DNA of 31,525 nt from a virus. The notes beneath the pieces were generated by a model. It did not search any database. It was not told the origin of the DNA and saw only the letters and a list, made by a program, of their open reading frames with translations. The translations under genes were made by a program, and so were the position numbers. The stretch covers positions 1 to 31,525 of IMG/VR virus record IMGVR_UViG_3300048797_000193; one strand, written 5' to 3'. This document shows positions 1 to 7,527 of this stretch, piece after piece (position 1 is the stretch's first letter; each line of letters begins with the position of its first letter).

Positions 1-210
1 GCCACCAGGACATCAGGTCATATGGCGGGGGCTATCATACTTGCAAACGTTGTGTCATGGCTATGAATTAACGCGCGAATTGTTCGAGCAAAGCGATTAA
101 TTACTAGTTGTGGGTAAAGGGCAGGCCTTGCCGGAAACACACGGCAGATCGATTACCCAGTCCCTGACGGGACAACCATTTTGGCCCTACTCAAATCGCC
201 CTGAAGCATT
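1..210. other. Left flank with no recognisable gene
   Basis: I see no convincing coding region here. It is less GC-rich than the phage block and contains a TGTTCGA-type half site near 79-85 resembling the operator arms further right. It could be the end of a neighbouring host intergenic region. Confidence 0.5.
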
Positions 211-240
211 TTGGAAGATATCATGTTCGAGTTTTTTTCA

Positions 241-259
241 TGTTCGAAATTTTTGAACA
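241..259. promoter_or_regulatory. AbiE operator 1, 7-5-7 inverted repeat
   Basis: The sequence TGTTCGAAATTTTTGAACA has arms TGTTCGA and TTGAACA around a 5-base spacer, one mismatch from perfect. It lies upstream of the -35 element of the AbiE promoter. A further TGTTCGA half site starts at 224. AbiEi proteins of characterised AbiE systems bind inverted repeats in their own promoter and repress it, so this is a likely autoregulatory operator (inference). Confidence 0.65.
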
Positions 260-282
260 GTCTAAAAAACAGAACGCAGTTC

Positions 283-311
283 TTGACATGTCCCCTTACA
301 GACCTTATGTT
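283..311 (+). promoter_or_regulatory. Promoter of the AbiE operon
   Basis: A perfect TTGACA at 283-288 is followed after 17 bases by TATGTT at 306-311, a good sigma-70-type pair. It sits between the two 19-bp operators. Transcription would begin near 318, so AbiEi starts upstream of this point are unlikely. Confidence 0.65.
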
Positions 312-324
312 CGGCTTTAAGGAT

Positions 325-343
325 TGTTCGATTTTTTCGAACA
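325..343. promoter_or_regulatory. AbiE operator 2, perfect 7-5-7 inverted repeat
   Basis: TGTTCGATTTTTTCGAACA is a perfect palindrome with arms TGTTCGA/TCGAACA and a spacer of five T. It has the same geometry and nearly the same arms as the copy at 241-259. It lies just after the predicted transcription start, where a bound repressor would block initiation or clearance. Confidence 0.7.
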
Positions 344-360
344 CGTTATGGATTCGAACG

Positions 361-1398
361 GTGATCAACCAAGTGAAAGAAAATCTAATTCAAATAGCCC
401 TTCAGAAATTTGAGGAGCAAACCGGCTTTGTCTGCAGCCTTATCGACCAAACCCCGCTGACCACCGAGCAAGAGCCACTTCGCCCCGGCACCTGGGTCGG
501 AATCCAGGGGGGAACATTGCCTGTGACCTTTGTGGCCCAGGCGAAGAAGACCATCGGTAGGGCCTGGCTCCTCGAAGAGGTGAAACAGCAACTGAAGGCT
601 TACAACGCCCCCGGCCTGTTGGTCACCCGGTATCTCACCCCTGAATTGGCAAGGCAATGCAAGAACTTGGGCCTCCAATTTCTGGATACAGCCGGGAACG
701 CCTATATCAATCAACCCGGAGTGTTCATCCAGATCACGGGCCAGCGCCCAGAGGTCGACCCTTGGGAGGAGGCCACGAACATCAAGGGCTTCACCCCCGC
801 TGGCTTGAAAATCATTTACGCATTCATCTGCAAACCAGACCTCCTCAACGCCCCTTTCAGGGAAATAACGAAGGCCGCTAGCGTCGGGCTTGGCACGGTG
901 GCAGAAATCATTGGAGACCTCCAAAAGCAGGGTTTCCTGGTGACGACCGAGGACCTAAAGCGAAGGTTAGTCAACACTCAACGGTTGCAGCGGACTTGGA
1001 TCGAAAGCTTTCCAAACCGGCTTCGAGGAAAACTCCAGGGGAAAAGGTTCACGGCTCCGGATCCCGAATGGTGGAAGGAAGCCCGGCCAAAGGAGCAAGG
1101 CGCGTACTGGGGAAGCGAGGTCGCCGCGGCCAAGCTGACCGGGTACCTAATCCCTCAAACCTGCACCCTCTATACCCACGAGGACCCCAAGGCCCTCATT
1201 CTGCGTTACCGCCTCCGCCCCGATCCCATGGGGACCATCGAGATACTCAAGGCCTTCTGGAATCCAGCCGTGCCTCAGGGGCCTGCGGGCTGCGAGGATG
1301 TGGTGCACCCCCTGCTGGTCGAGGCAGACCTGAAGGCGATCGATGACCCCCGCACCTTTGAGACGGCAAGACTGATCCATGACAAGTTCCTCGCTTAA
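361..1398 (+). CDS. abiEi: AbiEi-family antitoxin / autorepressor
   Basis: A protein of about 345 residues resembling AbiEi-type antitoxins of type IV toxin-antitoxin systems. Characterised AbiEi proteins neutralise the AbiEii toxin and repress their own operon through an N-terminal winged-helix domain. Here a helical segment with a winged-helix look lies in the middle (around GLKIIYAFICKPDLLNAPFR, then TKAASVGLGTVAEIIGDLQ), so the domain order may differ from the Streptococcus protein. The frame is open back to ATG 211, but the promoter at 283-311 lies inside that extension, so I chose GTG 361; GTG 373 is an alternative. Neither has a clear ribosome binding site. The 3' end overlaps the toxin gene by 20 bases. 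The family is recognised from its pairing and general sequence, not from a search. Confidence 0.7.
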   Translation: MINQVKENLIQIALQKFEEQTGFVCSLIDQTPLTTEQEPLRPGTWVGIQGGTLPVTFVAQAKKTIGRAWLLEEVKQQLKAYNAPGLLVTRYLTPELARQCKNLGLQFLDTAGNAYINQPGVFIQITGQRPEVDPWEEATNIKGFTPAGLKIIYAFICKPDLLNAPFREITKAASVGLGTVAEIIGDLQKQGFLVTTEDLKRRLVNTQRLQRTWIESFPNRLRGKLQGKRFTAPDPEWWKEARPKEQGAYWGSEVAAAKLTGYLIPQTCTLYTHEDPKALILRYRLRPDPMGTIEILKAFWNPAVPQGPAGCEDVVHPLLVEADLKAIDDPRTFETARLIHDKFLA

Positions 1399-2254
1399 CC
1401 TCAAGCACCCCCTGGATGTAGCCCTGGTCGCCCTATTGACGGACGTAGACCAGGTTTGCAAGTCAGTCCAGGTGGACTATCTGCTAACCGGTTCGATGCC
1501 CCGGGAAATCGCCCTATACCATGTCTTCGGGCTAGACAAGGGGCGAGGGACGGCTGATGTGGACTTCGGAATTTCAGTCCAATCATGGGAACAGTTCGAA
1601 CTGCTTCGGGCCGCCTTCCTGGCCTCGGGCCAATTCGACAAAGACCCCAATCCAAGTGTCTTCTGGAGCATAAGACCCGGCCGCCTTCAAGTCGACCTGA
1701 TGCCTTTTGGCGGGATCCAGAAGGACGATGGCTTCATTGCCTGGCCACCCGAGGAGCGCCAGCGCATGAATGTGCTTGGCCACGAGGCCGCCCTACGACA
1801 CGCCTGGCGCCTTCCCCTTCCAAACCAACTCGAGATCCCCATGGCCTCCCTGCCGGGGACCGTCCTGCTGAAGCTGATGGCCTGGAGGGATCGAGGTGAA
1901 GCTAGGGGAGGCAAGGATGCTCTCGACCTGATGACCATACTGGAGAGTTACGACCGAGTGTTGGGCCAGGATGCCTTGTTTGGCCCATTCCAGGATCTGC
2001 TCGTGGCTTACCAGTTCGACCAGACGGCCACGGCTGCCCATGCGCTGGGCGCGGAGATCCGGGACATGGCGGAGGCTCGGACCCTTGAGGTATCGCTGGA
2101 ACCGTTCTCAGAGCCGGGAAGGGCTTTATTGAAATTGCACATGATTCGCAAATACCAGACCGTGGACCGAAGCCGGCCCCTTGCACGTGCCGAGGAATTG
2201 CTGAAAGCATTAGAAAGTGGTCTTCGGACGGGACTGGTCGTGCCGGGAGGTTGA
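1379..2254 (+). CDS. abiEii: AbiEii/AbiGii-family nucleotidyltransferase toxin
   Basis: This 291-residue protein has the nucleotidyltransferase signature of AbiEii toxins. GS at residues 38-39 is followed by Asp60 and Asp62 in ADVDFG and a third acidic residue, Asp106, in QVDLMPF. A second conserved patch, KLMAWRDR followed by GGKDALDL (residues 165-184), matches the K...R...KDxxDL region of the family. AbiEii-type toxins act as nucleotidyltransferases and cause growth arrest; some characterised relatives modify tRNA. The substrate of this one is unknown. The start overlaps the antitoxin end, as expected for translational coupling of a toxin with its antitoxin. All catalytic positions look intact, so the toxin should be active. 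Confidence 0.8.
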   Translation: MTSSSLNLKHPLDVALVALLTDVDQVCKSVQVDYLLTGSMPREIALYHVFGLDKGRGTADVDFGISVQSWEQFELLRAAFLASGQFDKDPNPSVFWSIRPGRLQVDLMPFGGIQKDDGFIAWPPEERQRMNVLGHEAALRHAWRLPLPNQLEIPMASLPGTVLLKLMAWRDRGEARGGKDALDLMTILESYDRVLGQDALFGPFQDLLVAYQFDQTATAAHALGAEIRDMAEARTLEVSLEPFSEPGRALLKLHMIRKYQTVDRSRPLARAEELLKALESGLRTGLVVPGG

Positions 2255-2273
2255 ACCGAATCTTGGAGCTGTC

Positions 2274-2420
2274 ATGAGCAAGCCGCGAAGAACGAGCAAA
2301 CCCAATCTCTCGCAACCCACGCCCTTACTGCCTAAAGACGGATGCAAAGAGCAGGAGGCCCCGGCGAAGGGGTTCACTATCCTCTACACCCTGCGCGTGA
2401 TGCTGACGCCCTTCCGGTAG
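2274..2420 (+). CDS. Possible 48-residue protein after AbiEii
   Basis: A short frame begins at ATG 2274 with a GGAG ribosome binding site five bases upstream, 19 bases after the toxin stop. The product is basic and proline-rich at its N-terminus, with a hydrophobic tail (FTILYTLRVMLTPF). I recognise no family. It could be a third operon member, the remnant of a longer gene, or chance; the binding site is the only positive sign. Confidence 0.3.
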   Translation: MSKPRRTSKPNLSQPTPLLPKDGCKEQEAPAKGFTILYTLRVMLTPFR

Positions 2421-2779
2421 CCCAGGGCCCTGCCCTTCTCCAGGACCAGCCAGTACGGGCTCAAGCGCGGCTTCAACTGGAGTCGATCGGTCCGTGTTCC
2501 CAATCCGCTCAATTTGGTCCGGCTCATGGGTTCCCCCTTGCTGCCGAAATGCTGCCAAATTCAGGTGTGGAAATCAAGTATCAGGGTGGTCGACCATGCA
2601 ACCGGAAAGCAAAATTCCCAATGTTTTCAATGTGCAGGTGAGTGCATGTTACTCAAATCCGTACAGTGAAACGCCCCGAGGCCAGGGCGCTTTAAATATT
2701 GTTTAGTTGTTTGTTTACAGTGTTTAATTTTAAAATTTGCCTCTATCTGGAATATATCTGAAATCCATGATTATGAAAC
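2421..2779. other. Gene-free stretch, AT-rich at its right
   Basis: I see no supported gene. A hairpin at 2672-2689 (CGCCC, 8-base loop, GGGCG) followed by CTTTAAATATTGTTT could terminate rightward AbiE transcription. Bases 2690-2780 are markedly AT-rich. This is a plausible position for a prophage border, but no att repeat can be shown with one side only. Confidence 0.4.
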
Positions 2780-2799
2780 AAACGCGGCGGGGGGCGTTT
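2780..2799 (-). terminator. Hairpin at the end of the small leftward gene
   Basis: AAACGC and GCGTTT form a perfect 6-bp stem around an 8-base loop, ending at the stop codon of the leftward gene at 2799. The leftward strand continues GTTTCAT, so the T-tract is weak. Confidence 0.4.
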
Positions 2800-2993
2800 C
2801 ACTTCGTGCGCACGTCCACCTCCAGCTCAGCGCCGATGGTCTCCGCCGCCCCCGCCGCATCCTCGTGGTGCGCCCACGCCAGGCGCGCATGGTGGGGTAG
2901 GCCTTCGTGGATGAGGAGTCCATGCAGGGTGAGGGCCCCCACCGAGACGCGCTCCAAGGCATTCAAAACTTCGACGGTCGTTGCTTCGTCCAT
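2799..2993 (-). CDS. Small hypothetical protein, 64 residues
   Basis: The ATG at 2993 has a good GGAGAG ribosome binding site. The product is acidic and mostly helical, with a His-rich central patch (HEGLPHHARLAWAHHED). I do not recognise the family. It is divergent from the ribbon-helix-helix-like gene at 3079 and shares with it an intergenic region carrying a 19-bp palindrome. It may be the last leftward gene of the phage or part of a small regulatory pair; no function can be assigned. Confidence 0.5.
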   Translation of the reverse strand: MDEATTVEVLNALERVSVGALTLHGLLIHEGLPHHARLAWAHHEDAAGAAETIGAELEVDVRTK

Positions 2994-3034
2994 AAGCTCT
3001 CCATCCTTTTTTTGGGATCCTCCTCAGCCTAAAT

Positions 3035-3053
3035 TAAATACACCGCGTATTTA
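3035..3053. promoter_or_regulatory. Palindrome between divergent small genes
   Basis: TAAATACACCGCGTATTTA has perfect 7-bp arms (TAAATAC/GTATTTA) around ACCGC. It lies in the AT-rich divergent intergenic region, 42 bases from the leftward start and about 26 from the rightward one. It is a likely operator for the ribbon-helix-helix-like protein encoded next to it. Confidence 0.5.
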
Positions 3054-3078
3054 TTGAACTTGCTCACATTCTCCCTGG

Positions 3079-3294
3079 ATGCGCCCATGGAGCATGCCTA
3101 CACGACCCGGACCAGGCCGCCCCGGCAGAGGGGAAACCCCAGCCCCACAGAGGAAGAAGACGATCTACGTGCCAGTGGAGGCCCAGTTGGAGTTTGAGCG
3201 CCTGGCGGCCGAGCAAGGGGTATCGGTCCATGCCGTGATGCGCCAGGCGCTACTCCTGGGACTCGAGCAGCTAAAGGAAGGCCCCGAGGTTTAG
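3079..3294 (+). CDS. Ribbon-helix-helix-like small DNA-binding protein
   Basis: The product of up to 71 residues has a basic, proline- and glycine-rich N-terminus, then a strand-like segment (KKTIYVPVEAQLEFERLA) and two helices (AAEQGVSVHAVMRQALLLGL). This is the pattern of MetJ/Arc/CopG-type ribbon-helix-helix proteins, which bind DNA as dimers through the strand. Either ATG 3079 or ATG 3094 could be the start; neither has a well-spaced ribosome binding site. It is the only rightward gene at this end of the phage and faces the tailspike operon tail to tail. The palindrome at 3035-3053 is a candidate target. It could regulate itself and the divergent gene at 2799-2993. Confidence 0.55.
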   Translation: MRPWSMPTRPGPGRPGRGETPAPQRKKTIYVPVEAQLEFERLAAEQGVSVHAVMRQALLLGLEQLKEGPEV

Positions 3295-3303
3295 TTCGGG
3301 GCC
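3280..3303. terminator. Hairpin between converging operons
   Basis: GGCCCCGA and TCGGGGCC form a perfect 8-bp stem around an 8-base loop that contains the stop codon of the rightward gene. There is no T-tract on either side. It lies where the rightward small gene meets the leftward structural operon, so it may limit read-through. Confidence 0.4.
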
Positions 3304-3309
3304 TGGTGG

Positions 3310-3447
3310 TCACTTCTGGCGGGGGTCGAGCTGGTCCTGGTATTCCCGGGCCCGGCGGTCGGCCTCCAGGATCCGGGCCGCCATGAACTTCGCGGCCCGG
3401 GACTCCTTGTCCGGCTTGGGTAGGTCTTGCTCCTTGCGCTTGTTCAT
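3310..3447 (-). CDS. 45-residue charged protein coupled to the tailspike gene
   Basis: The start codon at 3447 overlaps the tailspike stop as ATGA, the same coupling used by most genes of this operon. The product is almost entirely charged and helical (for example RAAKFMAARILEADRRAREY) with no hydrophobic segment. I do not recognise it. Position and overlap argue that it is translated as the last gene of the structural operon; it could be a small accessory of tail assembly. Confidence 0.5.
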   Translation of the reverse strand: MNKRKEQDLPKPDKESRAAKFMAARILEADRRAREYQDQLDPRQK

Positions 3448-5306
3448 CAGGGGATCTCGTAAGTTCCGGAGCCTTCGAACAGGATCGACCCGGTGGTCCA
3501 GCTGGCTGAGGACTGAGTTCCGGCCAGGGCGGCCGTGACAGAGTTAGGGGCCACCCGCCATTTATAGGGGGTCGTGAGGTCGTAGCGCGTGTTGTTGATC
3601 GTCACCTCCCCAGCGTTGAGGATGGCCGGGGAGGCCGAAGGTTCGGAGGTGAAGGGCAGACCCTGAAGGGTGAAGGCTCCAGTTGCGGATGGAGCACCGC
3701 TGGCTTTGTAGAAGTACCACTTAATAAAGATCTGCTTGCCTTTACGGACCCACGTCCCGATAGCCGTTCCAGGGGTGGTGATCTGCGTCGTCCCCTGCCA
3801 TATCTGCGGAGTCCACGTGCCCTGGCCATCACCCTGGCTCACATCCAGATTGATTCCGGTTCCGATCACCTGGAAGCCGTTGCCACTATATTGGTGATCG
3901 TTGATGCTGACGATATTGGAGCCAGTAGCGCCAGCGCGAAGGTATACCGGGGATGGCATATCGTTCCCGATGAAGGTTAGCGCGGCCTGTGGAGCTCCGA
4001 CCTCGACCTTGATGTGGATGGCATTAGCCATGACGGTGGTGGGTGTCAGTTTTGTCCCACCGTTAAAGTCGATGAATGAGTAGGATGGGGTCCCAGTCTT
4101 GGGTTGCTCCGCTTGGCAGTTGCTGATACTCACGATCCCGCTGTTATCGTTGATGCTAAACATCCCGGTGGTCCCGGTGAGGTCCATGCCGTAGTACGAA
4201 AGGGCATCGAAGGCCACGCTCCCAGCGTAGGCAAGCCAAGCACCTGTTCCGTGGACACTAATGATCCCGTTTTGCACCTTATTGTAGAGGATGTTGCTAC
4301 TGTTGAAATAGAACCCATCCTGGCACTCGTCGATGATGAACCGCTCTACGATCCATCCGTCCATATTGCCACCGTCATGCTTGACGCCAAGGGCGAACCC
4401 AAAGGCAACTGCGGTGCGGCACTTCTGAATGGAGAAGTTGCTGATGTAGTTGCGCTGGGAGTTGGCTGCCCCATCGGGGATGGGCCTCATCGTTTCATCG
4501 GTGTAGACATCGATGCCGATTAGGGTGCTGCTGTTTACGGAGGTCCAGGTTCCAAGAAGGCTGATGCCATCCACATGCGTGTGCCACGTGTTCCGGAGCG
4601 TGACCATCGTCCCCGACAAGCCACCGATCCAGACGAACGTAACGCCCTGGTAGGTAGTGGGAGCCGAAGGGTACATGCTGCCCATCCCCAACCCCTGGTA
4701 GCGCACGTTGCTTGCGAATTTAAGACCTGTCCCGATGGCATATTTCCCCGGGGGGAACTCCAGCACACCACCGCCCGTCGCCACCATCGCATCCGAGGCG
4801 GCCTGAATCGCGGAGCTCACGTCGAGCAGGCAGGTCTTGGCCTTCACGTCCGCCTTCTGAGCATCGGTGAAGAAGTCGAAGACGCTGACCGTCTCAGCGT
4901 TCTTGTCGTGCTGGGTGCGCGGCTGAGAGCCGGCCAGGGTGGACTGCACCCCGATGAGCGCATCGCCATAGCCAGGGGCAACACTGGCGAAGTTCGGGAG
5001 GATGGTGGCCGCCTGGTCAGCGATGACCTGGTCGGCGGGCCAGCCGGCCTGCTGGACCCCCGCGGCGTCCGTGAGGTTGATCTTGTAGGTCAGGCCACTC
5101 TTAAGCCAGAACTGGGCCTGCCCGTTGGCGTCCAGGATGACGGGGTTGGCCAGGGCAACCAGGCCGGTGGCATCGGTGTAGGCGGCCTGGGGAGTGCTCG
5201 TACCCGGCTGGTAGAAGTAGAGCTTGCCACCGACGAGAGGGCCAAAGACGCCCGTCTGGGTAAAAGCGCGGAAGACGAGGTTAGCGGGGAGGAGTGCTGA
5301 GGTCAT
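3447..5306 (-). CDS. Tailspike with P22-like head-binding domain and beta-helix
   Basis: A 619-residue receptor-binding tail protein. The first ~90 residues (LVFRAFTQTG, GGKLYFYQPG, VILDANGQAQFWL) resemble the P22 tailspike head-binding domain. A VSVFDFFTDAQ linker then leads to AIQAASDAM and GGGVLEFPPGKYAI, the start of a pectate-lyase-type right-handed beta-helix. The C-terminal ~130 residues form a separate beta-rich domain. I chose ATG 5306 because GGAG lies nine bases upstream and the P22-like domain begins there; the frame is open a further 57 bases upstream. It overlaps the preceding ejection gene by 26 bases. Spikes of this type bind and often cleave surface polysaccharide; the active site is not identifiable by eye. 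Confidence 0.8.
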   Translation of the reverse strand: MTSALLPANLVFRAFTQTGVFGPLVGGKLYFYQPGTSTPQAAYTDATGLVALANPVILDANGQAQFWLKSGLTYKINLTDAAGVQQAGWPADQVIADQAATILPNFASVAPGYGDALIGVQSTLAGSQPRTQHDKNAETVSVFDFFTDAQKADVKAKTCLLDVSSAIQAASDAMVATGGGVLEFPPGKYAIGTGLKFASNVRYQGLGMGSMYPSAPTTYQGVTFVWIGGLSGTMVTLRNTWHTHVDGISLLGTWTSVNSSTLIGIDVYTDETMRPIPDGAANSQRNYISNFSIQKCRTAVAFGFALGVKHDGGNMDGWIVERFIIDECQDGFYFNSSNILYNKVQNGIISVHGTGAWLAYAGSVAFDALSYYGMDLTGTTGMFSINDNSGIVSISNCQAEQPKTGTPSYSFIDFNGGTKLTPTTVMANAIHIKVEVGAPQAALTFIGNDMPSPVYLRAGATGSNIVSINDHQYSGNGFQVIGTGINLDVSQGDGQGTWTPQIWQGTTQITTPGTAIGTWVRKGKQIFIKWYFYKASGAPSATGAFTLQGLPFTSEPSASPAILNAGEVTINNTRYDLTTPYKWRVAPNSVTAALAGTQSSASWTTGSILFEGSGTYEIP

Positions 5307-7527
5307 TGGGAGTCTCCGGGGCCGAAGCCGTGGAAGAGCCCATGCGACCAGCGGTAACGCCAAGCACCTTGGGGATTTGGTTGTTAATGAGGTTGTTCAT
5401 GGCCGGGGAGCCCGGAGTTAGATTGCTGGCATGGATGAGCAGGGCCCGGCCTTTGGGGTCCGAATAGAGGGCCATCAAGCGATCCTTGTTCAGCCAGTCG
5501 ATGCCCTTGAGCACGGTCCCAAACATGGTCTGGTTCCCCTCTACCTTGGCTCCGATCGACTGGGCCGTGACGCCGGTGGGCGGGGTGAAGCCGACGTTGT
5601 CGGATCGGTCCACGGTGCGGAGGATCTTGGCCAGACCGGAAGCAGCCCAGTTGTCCTGCCCACCGGGGAAGGCCACACTCATCACCCCATTGCGCTGCAG
5701 CTGCTCGAGCTTCAAGGCCGCGCTGGCGGCGCCGAAGGTCTGGCCCATCACCCCGCGCTGGGTTTTCTCTCCAGCTCCGATAGCGTCCTCCACCAGGCCG
5801 GCGCGGATCGCGGCCTGGCCCTTGGGATCCAAGAGCCCGAAGAACCGGGTCTGCTGGGCGGTGTTCTGTCCCATGAACAGGTTGGCCGCCTTGAGGGGGT
5901 CGGTGTCGGCGAGGGCCCGCCCGAAGGCGGCCTCCTTGTAAGGCACCACCTGGGTTCGGTAGTGGTCCGTGGCCGCCTGCCAGGCATTACGCATCCCGGA
6001 GGAGTGGCCCTTGGCGAACTTGTCCAGATCCCGCTCCAGAGCGTCAATGGTGTTCTGGAGGTAGGGCCTGGCGTCGGAGGAGCCCTGGACCACAGACTTG
6101 GGATCCACCATTTCCGAGAGCTTGTTGTTCAGGGCAGTGCGCATCTCCCGGAGGTCACCGAAGCCGGTATTCTGGCTCCCATCCTCGATACCGGTCAGGA
6201 TCCGCTGGAGGTAGGGCACGGAGGACTGATCCGCGGCCGTGTTGCGCTGGATCGCGCCGATGCTGGCCTTGAGGGATCCGACCAAGTTGGCAGGGTCCAC
6301 CGGGCCATAGAGCCGGGCGATCCCCTCGGCCTTGTCATAGAGCTGGTCCGCCTTGAGTTTGTTCACGAACAGATTGAGGTTCCCGCTCTGTTGGGCGATC
6401 TCCTTCCAGTCATCCCCGGAGTTCTGAAGCGCAGTCAAGAGGGTCTTGGCCGCCCCCTGGCGCTTCCCCGGTTCGACGGCGGCCTTCTCCACATCAGCGA
6501 CGGTCTTCCACCCAGTCTGCCGCACGGTCGTCTGGAGGTCCTCCACCACCCGCTGGGCATAGGCTGACGCCTGCTCGTTTTCCTTCAGCCTGAGTTCCAT
6601 CATGGCGGGGTTGTTCCGTGCCAGGGCGTTCTCGTGGGCCCGCACTACGGGGTCTCCGGTGATATCGCCCACGGTGTGAGCGGTGATTCCGGCCTGGTCG
6701 AGCTCCTGGGAGAGCGCCGGAGCCCCGGCGTATTTCGGATTCAAGGCCGTAGGGATCCCCAGCTTGTTGCCCAGAGTCGTCCCGGCCAGGGACGAGGCGG
6801 CCTTCTTGCCGATCCAGCCAAGGCTGTCCGTCAAGCCCTGCCCCGCGAAGGTGCCAGGAATGGCAAGGGCGCCGGCCACGCCCTTCTGCTTCTCGGTCCC
6901 GGGCGTGGTCGCCACAGCCGTAGAAACGGCCGCGGGTAGGGCCTGGGCAACGCGGCCAAGATAGGTGGCGGCAGGCGCTTCCCCTCCTGTCGCCACGGTG
7001 GCGGCCACAACAGGCACGGCCTGACCAATGAAAGACCCGACCTTGGCCTTGAGTCCGCCCCGGGCCACCTCAGCATCGGCCACGGCCTGGCGCTGGGCGA
7101 AGTCCTGGTTCACGCCCTGGATCTGGCCGGGGTCGTAGGTGCCGGTGGGCATGGCACCCTGCATGACATGATCCACGAACTGGGCACCGGTCTGAGCCAC
7201 GGCGCGCCCGGCAGTCTTGAGGCCCGAGGCCAAGCCCCCCAGGAAGCCCGGGGCAGGCGTGGCTTGCCCATCAGCATCGCCCATCCGGTTGCCCTTGGCA
7301 TCGAACCACCCAGGCTTGCCGGTGTTGCCCTGGTCGGGCCCGAAGTAGACGCCCCCATCAGGGCGCTGGACAGAGGCCTTCCCGCCGCCAATGTCGATGG
7401 GCTTCACCTGGGATTGCCAGTCAGTGGCAGCCGAGGCATGGACTGGGGAGGCCACCGAGGCGTAGGGATCCCCCTGGGGTGCGGGGGTAGCCGCTGTTGA
7501 AAAGGAGGCGTAGGGATCTTCAGGCAT
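5281..7527 (-). CDS. Large ejection protein candidate (P22 gp16-like position)
   Basis: A 748-residue protein with a disordered, repetitive N-terminus (PYASFSTA, then PYASVASP), an Ala/Gly-rich weakly hydrophobic stretch around residues 165-235, and long helical segments afterwards. Its size and position, as the third of three consecutive genes before the tailspike, match the P22 gp7-gp20-gp16 set. Those proteins are packed in the virion and enter the cell envelope during DNA delivery. The start overlaps the previous stop by one base (TGATG). No lytic transglycosylase motif is seen, so a purely structural ejection role is more likely than murein cleavage. The assignment rests mainly on gene order. 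Confidence 0.6.
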   Translation of the reverse strand: MPEDPYASFSTAATPAPQGDPYASVASPVHASAATDWQSQVKPIDIGGGKASVQRPDGGVYFGPDQGNTGKPGWFDAKGNRMGDADGQATPAPGFLGGLASGLKTAGRAVAQTGAQFVDHVMQGAMPTGTYDPGQIQGVNQDFAQRQAVADAEVARGGLKAKVGSFIGQAVPVVAATVATGGEAPAATYLGRVAQALPAAVSTAVATTPGTEKQKGVAGALAIPGTFAGQGLTDSLGWIGKKAASSLAGTTLGNKLGIPTALNPKYAGAPALSQELDQAGITAHTVGDITGDPVVRAHENALARNNPAMMELRLKENEQASAYAQRVVEDLQTTVRQTGWKTVADVEKAAVEPGKRQGAAKTLLTALQNSGDDWKEIAQQSGNLNLFVNKLKADQLYDKAEGIARLYGPVDPANLVGSLKASIGAIQRNTAADQSSVPYLQRILTGIEDGSQNTGFGDLREMRTALNNKLSEMVDPKSVVQGSSDARPYLQNTIDALERDLDKFAKGHSSGMRNAWQAATDHYRTQVVPYKEAAFGRALADTDPLKAANLFMGQNTAQQTRFFGLLDPKGQAAIRAGLVEDAIGAGEKTQRGVMGQTFGAASAALKLEQLQRNGVMSVAFPGGQDNWAASGLAKILRTVDRSDNVGFTPPTGVTAQSIGAKVEGNQTMFGTVLKGIDWLNKDRLMALYSDPKGRALLIHASNLTPGSPAMNNLINNQIPKVLGVTAGRMGSSTASAPETPNDLSTPPR

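Noticed and set aside
211-360. Extended N-terminus of AbiEi from ATG 211
   Set aside because: The promoter and both operators lie inside this segment, and the encoded residues look unlike a protein start of this family.
5281-7527. Lytic transglycosylase activity in the large ejection protein
   Set aside because: No transglycosylase or peptidase motif could be recognised in its sequence.
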